The position numbers and the translations under genes were made by a program. Positions 35,070-43,498 of a stretch of 64,000 nucleotides of DNA are shown here, piece after piece. The stretch is from Candidatus Butyricimonas faecavium. GTDB lineage: Bacteria > Bacteroidota > Bacteroidia > Bacteroidales > Marinifilaceae. Position 1 is the first letter of the stretch; every line of letters begins with the position of its first letter. Where the stretch lies: the NCBI GenBank assembly GCA_944321125.1, contig CALUKD010000001.1, positions 1-64,000 on the forward strand. Reading direction: 5' to 3'. The notes below the pieces were generated by a model, which did no database searches, was not told where the DNA came from, and saw only the letters and a list, made by a program, of their open reading frames with translations.

Positions 35070-35177
35070 CATAAAATAAACAGAACAAACACAATGGGAA
35101 ATAATTGACAAAACCAAAATCATTCCCTATATAGTTCAAAAATCTCCAGTAAGTTACTAGCTTACTGGAATTTTTTT
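35070..35177 (+). ncRNA. Candidate small RNA in the valS - locus 2 desert
   Basis: The candidate is bounded by the promoter-like box at 35030 and the strong terminator ending at 35177. The start is a guess from the box position. No convincing open frame exists between them; the longest ATG frame overlapping the box (35021) encodes only 16 residues. The evidence is the pairing of a shared regulatory box with an otherwise unexplained terminator. Confidence 0.3.
35145..35177 (+). terminator. Strong terminator with no upstream gene
   Basis: A perfect 9-bp stem (TCCAGTAAG 35145-35153 with CTTACTGGA 35161-35169), a 7-base loop, then A and seven T. The nearest plus-strand gene, valS, ends 476 bases earlier and already has its own terminator. 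Confidence 0.8.
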
Positions 35178-35303
35178 ATATTTCAAATACAATAGGGATA
35201 GCAAATCAATATTCTCATTATATCTACCCTATAACCATAAAAACATTTACATTTTCAAGCGTAAAAAAGTATTCACAATCTGATTAATTCTCTAATTTCA
35301 AGG

Positions 35304-35468
35304 CTAATAAACCATGACTATATGCTTCCTATCGAGTCTGTTTATACTTTCACTTTTCCCATCTTTAGTTAGTTCCTTCAAGTCTGGCTACATACAAAGT
35401 TGATTTCTTATGACACGAACCAATACTTCATTGTACATTTCGTCCGCAAAGATATACTTTGGGTAGTC
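35304..35468 (-). pseudogene. Possible coding remnant with internal stop
   Basis: One minus-strand frame reads DYPKYIFADEMYNEVLVRV, then IRNQLCM, a TAG stop at 35388-35390, then PDLKELTKDGKSESINRL and DRKHIVMVY before a second stop. The residue mix looks like protein, but I do not recognise it and there is no start codon or RBS at its head. It could be the decayed end of a lost gene, or chance. Confidence 0.25.
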
Positions 35469-35486
35469 ACATTCTAACTACCCAAA
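35458..35486 (-). terminator. Stem-loop at the end of uptake operon 2
   Basis: A perfect 10-bp stem (TTTGGGTAGT 35458-35467 with ACTACCCAAA 35477-35486) lies 33 bases past the last gene of locus 2. No clear U-tract follows on the minus strand, so termination strength is uncertain. Confidence 0.55.
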
Positions 35487-35518
35487 ATATTACTAATACC
35501 GTAATAAAAATACACCCA

Positions 35519-35947
35519 TCATTTTATAATGACTGTGAATATATCTTTCAATTCGGAACTATACCCAGGGTTTGTTATCCTGATTGAGAGTTTATACTTC
35601 CCGTTAGGAGCCTTAATATCCTTGCTCGGGAAATAGAAGCGACCTCCACCTATTATGCGAATCTGTTCCATAAACAAATCGACATCCCCGCCATCTGTAG
35701 CTGTAACATTTGTAATTTCATATTGCATTGGAGAAGTCCCGATCACACCACTAATTTTTACAGACGCCCAATCTGCCCCCGATTGGAGCATCATATAATC
35801 TTGTATCGGATCCAATTCCCTTCGAACAACCATAGAATCCGGTGAATAAAGAGCATCATCCGTTTCTAAATAACCCACGGTTATATCGTGACAACTATAT
35901 AAACCAAGAAGAAATATAAATACTAATAATATTCTGCTTTTCATCAT
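35519..35947 (-). CDS. Small lipoprotein ending SusC/SusD operon 2 (unnamed family)
   Basis: About 142 residues from the ATG at 35947 (an adjacent ATG at 35944 is equally possible). Lipoprotein signal: MKSRILLVFIFLLGLYSC. After the cysteine it reads HDITVGYLETDDALYSPDSM and shares with the locus 1 protein (917-1438) the motifs C-x-DIT-x-GYL, DSMVV, GVxGT, PxGxY, NxGY and the final FTVIIK. It lacks the Tyr/Gly-rich insert of its homologue, so the shared C-terminal module is the conserved core. Family and function are unknown to me; a surface-exposed partner of SusD or the fasciclin protein is the likely role from position. Last gene of the operon, 28 bases after the fasciclin gene. Confidence 0.83.
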   Translation of the reverse strand: MMKSRILLVFIFLLGLYSCHDITVGYLETDDALYSPDSMVVRRELDPIQDYMMLQSGADWASVKISGVIGTSPMQYEITNVTATDGGDVDLFMEQIRIIGGGRFYFPSKDIKAPNGKYKLSIRITNPGYSSELKDIFTVIIK

Positions 35948-35975
35948 ATCCCTGTTTTTTATATTCAACTGTTTT

Positions 35976-36596
35976 TTACATCTCTCCTAACGTAAAACTG
36001 TAACCTAAAGAATGAACCACACCGTTTATTGGCTCAATATCCGTTGAAGCAATCGGAATATCAATCTTTCCATCTATTGATGTAACATACAACGTAACAG
36101 CTCCCACATCCGATACATCCTGATAAGCTCCTCGAAAGGTATAGGCCCAAATTTTATTTCCACCCATCATAGTATATATCTCTCCCCCGGTACCAATTAA
36201 TTCTTCGCCAACCCGATTATCTACACCACGAGGAAATTCCTCCCGCATAACCTTCCCTTTCATTATATGTCGTAATAAAGTGGTACGACAAAATTCCGAA
36301 CCCAAATCCTCCACTCTATGGACATTATTTTCTAACATATAACGGCGAATCGAATGATTGGTTGGTCCCAAAAAAGTAATTTTCTCTTCCCCATCAAACA
36401 AATTTTCCAAACCCGCAACATGAATCATAATCAAGGTCGAGTCCCAATTATAAGAATCCGATTCCAAATACTCCAATATTGTCCCCGGATGCTTACCATT
36501 ACTTATTCCCGTTTTTATAAATTCGTTATTTGTACACCCTACTACATTGCAAAACAACAGCAACATAATAGATAATCGCAATATTATTGTTTTCAT
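35976..36596 (-). CDS. Fasciclin-domain lipoprotein, locus 2
   Basis: 206 residues with a lipoprotein signal (LSIMLLLFCNVVGC, Cys near 21). A single FAS1 domain covers the rest: GTILEYLESDSYNWDSTLIM, AGLENLFDGEEKITFLGPTN (the 'TVFAPTN' strand), a helix with CRTTLLRHIMKGKV, and NGVVHSLGYSFTLGEM at the end. It aligns along its length with the locus 1 protein at 1443-2099. The gap to the susD stop is 5 bases, so it is translated from the same message. Ligand unknown. Confidence 0.86.
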   Translation of the reverse strand: MKTIILRLSIMLLLFCNVVGCTNNEFIKTGISNGKHPGTILEYLESDSYNWDSTLIMIHVAGLENLFDGEEKITFLGPTNHSIRRYMLENNVHRVEDLGSEFCRTTLLRHIMKGKVMREEFPRGVDNRVGEELIGTGGEIYTMMGGNKIWAYTFRGAYQDVSDVGAVTLYVTSIDGKIDIPIASTDIEPINGVVHSLGYSFTLGEM

Positions 36597-36601
36597 TTAT
36601 T

Positions 36602-38092
36602 CTATTTTTTAGTTTGCCAATATTCGTTCTGAACCATTAAATCGTTCAAGTAAAAAGCATCATCCGGGACGGCATAATATTGTGCTCCCATTTTTATATC
36701 TCGCTCCGTCATTAACGAAAAAGCTTGGGTTAACTCTGTTTTCCAATACCCATTACGCATCACATCAAAGAACCGATGTCCTTCGTAAAGTAATTCTCGC
36801 TCTCGTTCTCGGAAAATCGCCATCTGAATATCACCTTCAGCAGCAGTATAGTCATGACTTCTATCTCCATAGGCCCGTTCCCGGATATCGTTCATATCCT
36901 CTGCCGCATTTGCTTTCCCCTGACGTGCACGACATTCAGCCCGTAACAATTTGATATCTGCCATGCGCCAAATAATTCTATTGATATTCTGTATTTTATA
37001 CACATCTTTATCTGCGAATTCATCATATACATACACCGGGAAATTCCACTTTTTCAAGAAAGCGACAGGATTACCTTCCACAAAAGCAAAATAAGCCCGT
37101 ACACGTCGATCATTTTCCATATCACCATATAATTCTTCCACTAGCTTACGAGAAACCTGTAAAGCCGTTTGATCAGAAGGTAACATTGTTTTATTCACTG
37201 GATAGCCGATCATTGAACTCGTTGCTGCATAGAACTCATAAAGAAAAAATATATCATCTGTAATATAATATTCTATCTCGAATATAGTTTCATCACCACC
37301 TCGTTGCAATACCTTGTCACATAACTCTTGAGGACTCGCCGCCAAAGGATAATTACCAGCATTCCCAGAAATAAGTTCCGTACAGTAGTGTTCTGCCTTT
37401 TCCCAATCTGCCACATCTCCAGTCAAACCTGCCTTCCAAGCGTAAGCGTTAGCCAATAAAGCTACAACAGTCCCTTTACAACCATACTGTTTCGAGGTCA
37501 ATTTCGCCCCACCTACACCCACAAGTTCATCATACAAAGGAAGATTTAACGACTCAGCCACCTTGATCACTTCCTCTTCTAACACTTTCATTTTATCTGT
37601 TTTCCCATATCTTTCAGTGGTCGTACTATTGGGTATCACTGGTACATCTCCCCAACGACGAACAAGATCAAAATAAGCAAATGCCCTGAAAAAATATGCC
37701 TCCTGCACATAGAAATCCAATCGCTCTTTATCAATTTCTTCAAAACGATGTACATTATCGATTAATAAATTACAATCATATATGACACGATAATGGTTTT
37801 CCCAATTACGACCTCTTTGTAAATAATAAGAGGGTACCCAATTCATTATATTACCATACTTGGAAGACTCATTTATAATATCTACTTTCATTCCCACAAC
37901 TTCTTGTTCATCATAACCTGTAAAAGTCGGTTGAACACGTCCCATAATATTATATAACAATGCAGCCGCATCTTCTTCGCCTTTGAAATAATTGGTATAA
38001 GTCACTAATGTTTCGGGTTCTATATCCAATATGTTACCACAAGCAAACAGATGTGATACAACCCACAAACCGATACATAATCTTTTTAACAT
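36602..38092 (-). CDS. SusD/RagB family outer-membrane lipoprotein, locus 2
   Basis: 496 residues with signal MLKRLCIGLWVVSHLFAC (lipidated Cys at 18). SusD features: ILDIEPETLVTYTNYF after the cysteine, QEAYFFRAFAYFDLVRRWGD near 130-150, ADIKLLRAECRARQGKANAA near 390, and FRERERELLYEGHRFFDVMR near 435. It starts 3 bases after the susC-2 stop. It would cap the transporter encoded upstream and select the ligand, which is not predictable from the operon. Confidence 0.95.
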   Translation of the reverse strand: MLKRLCIGLWVVSHLFACGNILDIEPETLVTYTNYFKGEEDAAALLYNIMGRVQPTFTGYDEQEVVGMKVDIINESSKYGNIMNWVPSYYLQRGRNWENHYRVIYDCNLLIDNVHRFEEIDKERLDFYVQEAYFFRAFAYFDLVRRWGDVPVIPNSTTTERYGKTDKMKVLEEEVIKVAESLNLPLYDELVGVGGAKLTSKQYGCKGTVVALLANAYAWKAGLTGDVADWEKAEHYCTELISGNAGNYPLAASPQELCDKVLQRGGDETIFEIEYYITDDIFFLYEFYAATSSMIGYPVNKTMLPSDQTALQVSRKLVEELYGDMENDRRVRAYFAFVEGNPVAFLKKWNFPVYVYDEFADKDVYKIQNINRIIWRMADIKLLRAECRARQGKANAAEDMNDIRERAYGDRSHDYTAAEGDIQMAIFRERERELLYEGHRFFDVMRNGYWKTELTQAFSLMTERDIKMGAQYYAVPDDAFYLNDLMVQNEYWQTKK

Positions 38093-38095
38093 GGA

Positions 38096-41000
38096 CTAAA
38101 AATTTAAAGTAAAACCTAACGTAAATTTTCGAGGTAAAGGATAAGATCTCAAATCATCAATACCATCATCATCAACTAACTCTGGATCCATTCCAGAATA
38201 ATTTGTCCACAAAAAGAGATTCTCTCCCGTGAAAAATAAACGAATATTTTGCATTCCTACCTTTTTGCAAAAATGTTGAGGTAAATCATAACCTAGATTC
38301 AAAGTATTCAAGCGCAAATATGATACATTTTCCACATGAACCATACTAAACAAGTCATCCTCAAATCCCAAACGCGGCATATCCGTATCGTCCCCCTCTT
38401 TCTCCCAAAATGTCAATTTACGATAATCAATGAACAATGGTGCCTCCGCCCTGTCATACAATGAGGACTTCGCATATCGATTGATCATTCTACGTCCCAA
38501 TTCGTATGAAAAATGTACATTTAATGTGAAACCTTTCCACATCAATTCATGAGTCCATCCTCCGTAAACTTTAGGAAAAGTTGAGAAGGCATAATATTGA
38601 TCATCAGTACTATAAATAACCCCATCACCATCAATATCTATATATTTTCGCATACCTGGCAAATAATATTGCCCAAAATCCTCTGTTTGCAAATATTGTT
38701 TTGACCCATCCGGCAAACTATAAGCAGGCACTTCATCCTGATTTTGCACAAATCCGTCTTCTTTAAACAAATACAATCCCTGTAACGGACGTCCTATAAC
38801 CAGATCATCAACATCTGTTCCCGAATAACTCTTACGAAAAAAATTCCAATTACGAGAAATATTGAATTTTGTCCGCCAACTTACGGCCGATTCCCTAAAA
38901 ATATCAGCAATCAATTCCAACTCCAATCCTTCATTCGACACTTCCATGGCATTTTGCCACATTTTATCATTATTAAACATATTACCCGGTAATTCCACCT
39001 CGTACAATAGGTCTTTCGTTAACTTGTAATAATAATCCATCTTAAATTTCAAGCGATAGTTAAACAAATCAATATCCAAACCAATATCATATTGGTCTGA
39101 CTGTTCCCAGCTGATATCCAAGTTAATAATATCAGCAGACATTCCTTGATTCCCGTTGAAAGAGTCTCCCGGTTTCATGACACCATGAGCTATATAAGGA
39201 TCTATCAATATCCTCCCAGAAGTTCCCCAACTTGCACGTATCTTACCCATACTCAACCAAGGGAAAGCTGCCATAAAAGGCTCCTCCGAGAAAGTCCATC
39301 CTACAGCAACAGAAGGGAAATTCGCCCAACGCACATTCTCCCCGAAAGTAGAAGAACCATCCCGACGATAAGTTGCCTCCAGCAAGTATTTCGATTTATA
39401 ATTATAAGCAACCCGCCCCAAATAACTCATCATCCTTTGTTGTGTGTAATTAGAAAGAAATTTTTGCAAGGCTTCCGGTCCTATACCTGCCCCAAAATCA
39501 TACAATTCCGGAGCATCAACTCCTACGTAATAAATACCATCACTCCCGATGCGTTTTCCATACCCTTGTATACGATGACTTTGCATTTCGGTAAAAGACG
39601 TTCCAACTAACACTTCCAGATTATGTATCTCGTTGAAACTACGAGTATAGCGCAATATATTCTCCTGTGTAATGGATATATTTCGTTCTATCTGTCCGGT
39701 AGATTTATTACTCCCCTGATAATCCAAGTAGGAGGGTTCAAACACGTTGCTATTGGTTTGAGCAAGATCCAAACCCAAAGAGGTCGTAAATTTTAATCCT
39801 TTCACTAAATCCACACCCAAAACACCGTTAAACATCAAGCGATAACTATCATTTTTATCAACAGTCCCGTTCAACTGTTTTAATACTTCATCTTCCACTG
39901 CTCCTCCCAAAGGTAACAAAGAAGAAGTTAAACGTGGATCAGCTGTCATTTGTTCTATATTCGGAGAATCAGCAAAGGTATTGTTTTTCGTATTCCGACT
40001 TTTATTTGCATAACCTAAATTCAAACGCGTATCGAAAGTAATCCGTTTTGCCGGACGTAGGGCAAGGTTTGCCACGAAAGTTGCACGTTTGAAATCACTA
40101 CCGTAATTTATTCCATTTTCCGTATAATATCCCATCCCGACCATATAACGCATTCGTTCTGAACCTCCACTTGCCTGAATATTAGCATTTATTACTTTTC
40201 CCGTGCGAAAAAATTGTTTCCACCAGTTCGATTGATTATTATAAAAAGGATTCAAACTATCTTGTAAAAGAGGTATAGATTGAGCTGATTTTTTTTGACC
40301 ATTCCCCCACCATTTATCGTAAATAGCATCCAAACCTATCTGATAAGCACTGGTGTAATCCGTGGGATAAATCGATTGGGACGTCTTAAAATCATACGCA
40401 GCCCTTTGAGTATGACGCATCATGATATCATGTAATCTTCGCTCTTCCCGACCTCCTAATTGTAGTGGAAATTTAGGCATGATGGAAGCTGTGTAAGAAA
40501 GATTCGCTTGGAATTGTGCCTGCCCCACCTTACCTTTTTTTGTTGTAATCAAAACAACACCATTTCCTGCCCGAGAACCGTACAAAGCTGCAGATGCGGC
40601 ATCCTTCAGCACCTCAATGGATTCTATCGAATTAGGATCCAATTCTGCCAAAGTATTCGCTCCCGTGATAGGAGAGGTAAATGAATGCATAGGAACTCCA
40701 TCAATCACAAATAACGGTTGTCCATCACTAGCACCAGAAACCATTAATGAATTGTACCCTCGCACATACATTTTTGTACCACCACCGCCAGGAGAACCAG
40801 AACGATTTACAATTTGTACTCCCGCCATACGTCCTTGTAACAAACTGGTAAAACTAGCTGCAGGAATCTCTTTAATATCTTTAGAGGTAACTGAAGAAAT
40901 CGCACTGACCACATCTCGTTTCTTACGTTCTCCGTATGCAATCACTTGAACTTCATCCAAATCTGACACGTCCTCTTCCAATATAATTCTCAATGTATCA

Positions 41001-41587
41001 ACTTTTTCCGTAAATTCTATCTGTTTTTTCTTGAATCCAACAAAAGAAAATTCCAATGCCCCCTTCTGCATCGGCAGATCTATTGCAAACCATCCTTTTT
41101 CATTGGTTGCTGTACCTACAGGCAAACCGACAACTTTTACTGTTACACCCGGCATCGGTTGTTTTTTTGTATCAAACACAAATCCTTTCACCCGGATACC
41201 TTTCACTTGTTTCTGTTCCTCCTTTTGTTCCTTGATAATCACCAAATTCCCTTCTATCAAATAAACAAACGGGCTTCCCTTAAAACATTGCTCCAATATC
41301 TCTTCTATCGCTACATTCTTCATGTCCAGCGAAATCGTCTTCATCTGTTTTACGGCATCGCTATCATACACGAACGTGTAGTCACTGTTTTGCCGAATAT
41401 AGCGGAACACATCCACGAGAGAAGCATTTTTCATGGAAATATCCATTTTTTTCTGCTGAGAATAGAGGTTTGATGCATTCAGATGCACCGTACAAACAAA
41501 CAGTAATACAAACCACGTCTTCATAATAATAAACATTCTTAGTAATTTCCTTCGACAGAAATCACTGTTTCTCCATTTTTTTTTCAT
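38096..41587 (-). CDS. SusC/RagA TonB-dependent transporter with STN domain, locus 2
   Basis: About 1163 residues from the ATG at 41587 (MKKKWRNSDFCRRKLLRMF); an upstream in-frame TTG is less likely. Signal: TWFVLLFVCTVHLNASNLYS. An STN domain follows (KMDISMKNASLVDVFRYI, FVYDSDAVKQMKTISLDMKN), then a CarboxypepD_reg-like domain (VKGFVFDTKKQPMPGVTVKV), plug (GRMAGVQIVNRSGSPGGGG, DGDGVIYSTDDQ) and a barrel ending in FTLGFTLNF. The carboxypeptidase-like domain is very similar to that of the locus 1 transporter (both with EFSFVGFKKK), showing the loci are paralogous. STN predicts signalling through the FecR encoded upstream. Confidence 0.95.
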   Translation of the reverse strand: MKKKWRNSDFCRRKLLRMFIIMKTWFVLLFVCTVHLNASNLYSQQKKMDISMKNASLVDVFRYIRQNSDYTFVYDSDAVKQMKTISLDMKNVAIEEILEQCFKGSPFVYLIEGNLVIIKEQKEEQKQVKGIRVKGFVFDTKKQPMPGVTVKVVGLPVGTATNEKGWFAIDLPMQKGALEFSFVGFKKKQIEFTEKVDTLRIILEEDVSDLDEVQVIAYGERKKRDVVSAISSVTSKDIKEIPAASFTSLLQGRMAGVQIVNRSGSPGGGGTKMYVRGYNSLMVSGASDGQPLFVIDGVPMHSFTSPITGANTLAELDPNSIESIEVLKDAASAALYGSRAGNGVVLITTKKGKVGQAQFQANLSYTASIMPKFPLQLGGREERRLHDIMMRHTQRAAYDFKTSQSIYPTDYTSAYQIGLDAIYDKWWGNGQKKSAQSIPLLQDSLNPFYNNQSNWWKQFFRTGKVINANIQASGGSERMRYMVGMGYYTENGINYGSDFKRATFVANLALRPAKRITFDTRLNLGYANKSRNTKNNTFADSPNIEQMTADPRLTSSLLPLGGAVEDEVLKQLNGTVDKNDSYRLMFNGVLGVDLVKGLKFTTSLGLDLAQTNSNVFEPSYLDYQGSNKSTGQIERNISITQENILRYTRSFNEIHNLEVLVGTSFTEMQSHRIQGYGKRIGSDGIYYVGVDAPELYDFGAGIGPEALQKFLSNYTQQRMMSYLGRVAYNYKSKYLLEATYRRDGSSTFGENVRWANFPSVAVGWTFSEEPFMAAFPWLSMGKIRASWGTSGRILIDPYIAHGVMKPGDSFNGNQGMSADIINLDISWEQSDQYDIGLDIDLFNYRLKFKMDYYYKLTKDLLYEVELPGNMFNNDKMWQNAMEVSNEGLELELIADIFRESAVSWRTKFNISRNWNFFRKSYSGTDVDDLVIGRPLQGLYLFKEDGFVQNQDEVPAYSLPDGSKQYLQTEDFGQYYLPGMRKYIDIDGDGVIYSTDDQYYAFSTFPKVYGGWTHELMWKGFTLNVHFSYELGRRMINRYAKSSLYDRAEAPLFIDYRKLTFWEKEGDDTDMPRLGFEDDLFSMVHVENVSYLRLNTLNLGYDLPQHFCKKVGMQNIRLFFTGENLFLWTNYSGMDPELVDDDGIDDLRSYPLPRKFTLGFTLNF

Positions 41588-41614
41588 AATTTTGTTGATA
41601 ACATTAAACAATGT

Positions 41615-41680
41615 CCTCCATTGCCTTGGAGGTTGATATTTAATAAAAAGCGGAAGGTATGTCCGTACTTTCTGCTTTTT
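41615..41680 (-). terminator. Terminator and second stem-loop between fecR-2 and susC-2
   Basis: Arms AAAAAGCGGAAGGTAT (41645-41660) and GTACTTTCTGCTTTTT (41665-41680) form a stem on the minus strand with about 13 of 16 pairs and a U5 end; it begins at the fecR stop codon. A second perfect stem, CCTCCA (41615-41620) with TGGAGG (41627-41632), lies just before susC. Locus 1 has the same two-hairpin arrangement at 7214-7271. Partial termination here would keep fecR and susC levels different. Confidence 0.65.
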
Positions 41681-42834
41681 TATTCTTCCACAGTTATGGT
41701 TCTACCATTAATTTTAAATTTCACCCGCCCCGTTTTCTCTATTTTAGACAACACCGCTGCTATATTATCATAGCGTTCAATCTCCAACGAAAAATGGGCA
41801 TTTTTAGCAGACTCACTGGCAAAGAACACCTCTACATCATACCATCGTGCCAATTTATCCATAATGTTCTCCAACGAAGCCTCCGAAAAATAGCATACTC
41901 CCTCAATCCAACACACCACCTCAGTCGCATCAACATCACGAACGACAAATTCTCCGTTTCCCGCAACCACTTGCTGATTTGGAGACAGGACATAATGACG
42001 TTGCCCATCCGATACATTTACACGCCCCTCCACCAAAGTTGTCGTGATTGTTTGCACCTCCGGGTAGGCCTCTACATTAAAAAACGTCCCCAGCACTTCA
42101 ACGGATACTCCTTTCGTTTTCACAATAAAAGGTTGTCGTTCATTTTTCGCCACTAAGAAACATACCTCCCCTTCCATCTCCACCTCCCGACGTTCGCCGG
42201 TAAACTGCACCGGATAAACCAGCTTGGATTCAGAATTCATCCATACCCGTGTGCCATCTGCCAGTAACAATTCGTATTCCCCTCCCCGGGGAACGATCAA
42301 CGTATTATATTTCACACGCGAAGAAACAGGTAGTGAATCCCCCAACTCGTACCTTAACCCACTCTCCGAGGCCATAATACTTGTCCCCTCCCGTGCAACA
42401 ACCACGTGACGTGTCGTATCTGTTATATTCACTGAACTTCCATCATCCAGAATCAGTTTAGCCTTATATTCCTTCACGTTATTCTCCACGGACCGAGCAA
42501 TCTGCACGGGAACTTTTGTTTCCCGAAGTTGTAAAACTCCGAATATTGCACACACTCCAACCACCACAATCGCAGCAGAATACCTCCACCAACGTATAAA
42601 ACGTTTACGAGCCAATTTTTGCTGAAACACATCCCATTCCCTCGTCATATTTAACTTACGCCCCTGTCGAATATCTTCCCTTAACCTCCTTTCAATACGG
42701 GGCACTTCTTCCCGATGTTTAGCGGACAATTTCACCCACGCATCCAACTCATCGGCCTCTTCGTTCGAAAGCGTTCCGGATACTTTCCGGGCTATCAACC
42801 GGGCTATTTTATACCGTTCTGTTAATCGATTCAT
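41680..42834 (-). CDS. FecR-family anti-sigma/sigma-regulator, locus 2
   Basis: 384 residues. Residues 1-76 are cytoplasmic and charged, with the anti-sigma region (ARLIARKVSGTLSNEEADEL, then DAWV). One transmembrane helix lies at about 77-98 (RWWRYSAAIVVVGVCAIFGV). The periplasmic FecR domain has VPRGGEYELLLADGTRVWMN and FTGERREVEMEGEVCFLVAK. A DUF4974-like domain is C-terminal (LENIMDKLARWYDVEVFFAS). It is homologous to the locus 1 FecR throughout. It is divergent from its sigma gene, with about 100 bases between the starts, and its stop codon abuts a terminator that precedes susC. Confidence 0.94.
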   Translation of the reverse strand: MNRLTERYKIARLIARKVSGTLSNEEADELDAWVKLSAKHREEVPRIERRLREDIRQGRKLNMTREWDVFQQKLARKRFIRWWRYSAAIVVVGVCAIFGVLQLRETKVPVQIARSVENNVKEYKAKLILDDGSSVNITDTTRHVVVAREGTSIMASESGLRYELGDSLPVSSRVKYNTLIVPRGGEYELLLADGTRVWMNSESKLVYPVQFTGERREVEMEGEVCFLVAKNERQPFIVKTKGVSVEVLGTFFNVEAYPEVQTITTTLVEGRVNVSDGQRHYVLSPNQQVVAGNGEFVVRDVDATEVVCWIEGVCYFSEASLENIMDKLARWYDVEVFFASESAKNAHFSLEIERYDNIAAVLSKIEKTGRVKFKINGRTITVEE

Positions 42835-42856
42835 AAACTATCGCTTCATTTTGCCC

Positions 42857-42893
42857 CTATAACAACCGACTTTTTAAAGTGGGTGAATAAAAT
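42857..42893 (-). promoter_or_regulatory. Possible ECF-type promoter of fecR-2
   Basis: On the minus strand TTTTATTCACCCACT (42879-42893) is followed 17 bases later by GTTATAG (42857-42863), ahead of the fecR-2 start at 42834. The 15-base box is repeated exactly at 35030-35044, and TTCACCC recurs upstream of fecR-1 (8511-8517). Recognition by an ECF sigma factor is inferred. Confidence 0.4.
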
Positions 42894-42906
42894 CACAAAA
42901 AAATTA

Positions 42907-42914
42907 TACATTTG
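42907..42914 (+). promoter_or_regulatory. -7 box of the sigma-2 promoter
   Basis: TACATTTG matches TAnnTTTG and lies 20 bases before the ATG at 42935, so the sigma gene appears to be expressed from a housekeeping promoter, divergent from the fecR-2 box. Confidence 0.6.
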
Positions 42915-42934
42915 TGCATACAAAAACACGTGTG

Positions 42935-43498
42935 ATGGATAAAATGTTGATAAACAACAACAATTTTAAATTCTTCTTTCAAGAATATTTTGAACCTGTA
43001 TTTCAATTTGCCCGAAAATACACGGAGAATGATGCCATTGCCCGGGATTTCACACAGGATGCATTTATCAAATTATACGAGAGACGCAAAGATTTCGATG
43101 TCATTGAAAAAGCAAAATCTTTCCTCTATACAACCACCCGTAATCTTTGCCTAAATTATTTAAAACATAAAAAAATCGAATATCAGTATTTTCAATCGAT
43201 AAAAATCGAAGACGAGGAAGCGGAAGAACAATTTTACTTAGAAGAAGTCACCTATCAGGAGACCCTCCGCATTTTACGGACCGCCATTGACCAGTTGCCC
43301 CCTCAAACCCGGGAGGTCATCCTTGTCAGCCTAGATGGTAAAAACAATAACGAAATTGCAGAAACTCTTGATATTTCTGTCAACACAGTTAAAACCCTAA
43401 AGAAAAATGCATACAAATTTTTACGTGAAAGTCTCGGCTCACGTAATCTATACATCTTGTTGTTTCTTATAAATAATAAAAAAACATCCCATTTATGA
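42935..43498 (+). CDS. ECF RNA polymerase sigma factor, locus 2
   Basis: 187 residues from the ATG at 42935 (MDKMLINNNNFKFFFQEYF); an upstream GTG overlaps the promoter box and is rejected. Region 2 includes FARKYTENDAIARDFTQDAF and IKLYERR; region 4 includes LPPQTREVILVSLDGKNNNE and IAETLDISVNTVKTLKKNAY. It should transcribe the uptake operon when released by the FecR signal. Its stop overlaps the ATG of the next gene (ATGA), so they are translationally coupled. Confidence 0.94.
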   Translation: MDKMLINNNNFKFFFQEYFEPVFQFARKYTENDAIARDFTQDAFIKLYERRKDFDVIEKAKSFLYTTTRNLCLNYLKHKKIEYQYFQSIKIEDEEAEEQFYLEEVTYQETLRILRTAIDQLPPQTREVILVSLDGKNNNEIAETLDISVNTVKTLKKNAYKFLRESLGSRNLYILLFLINNKKTSHL

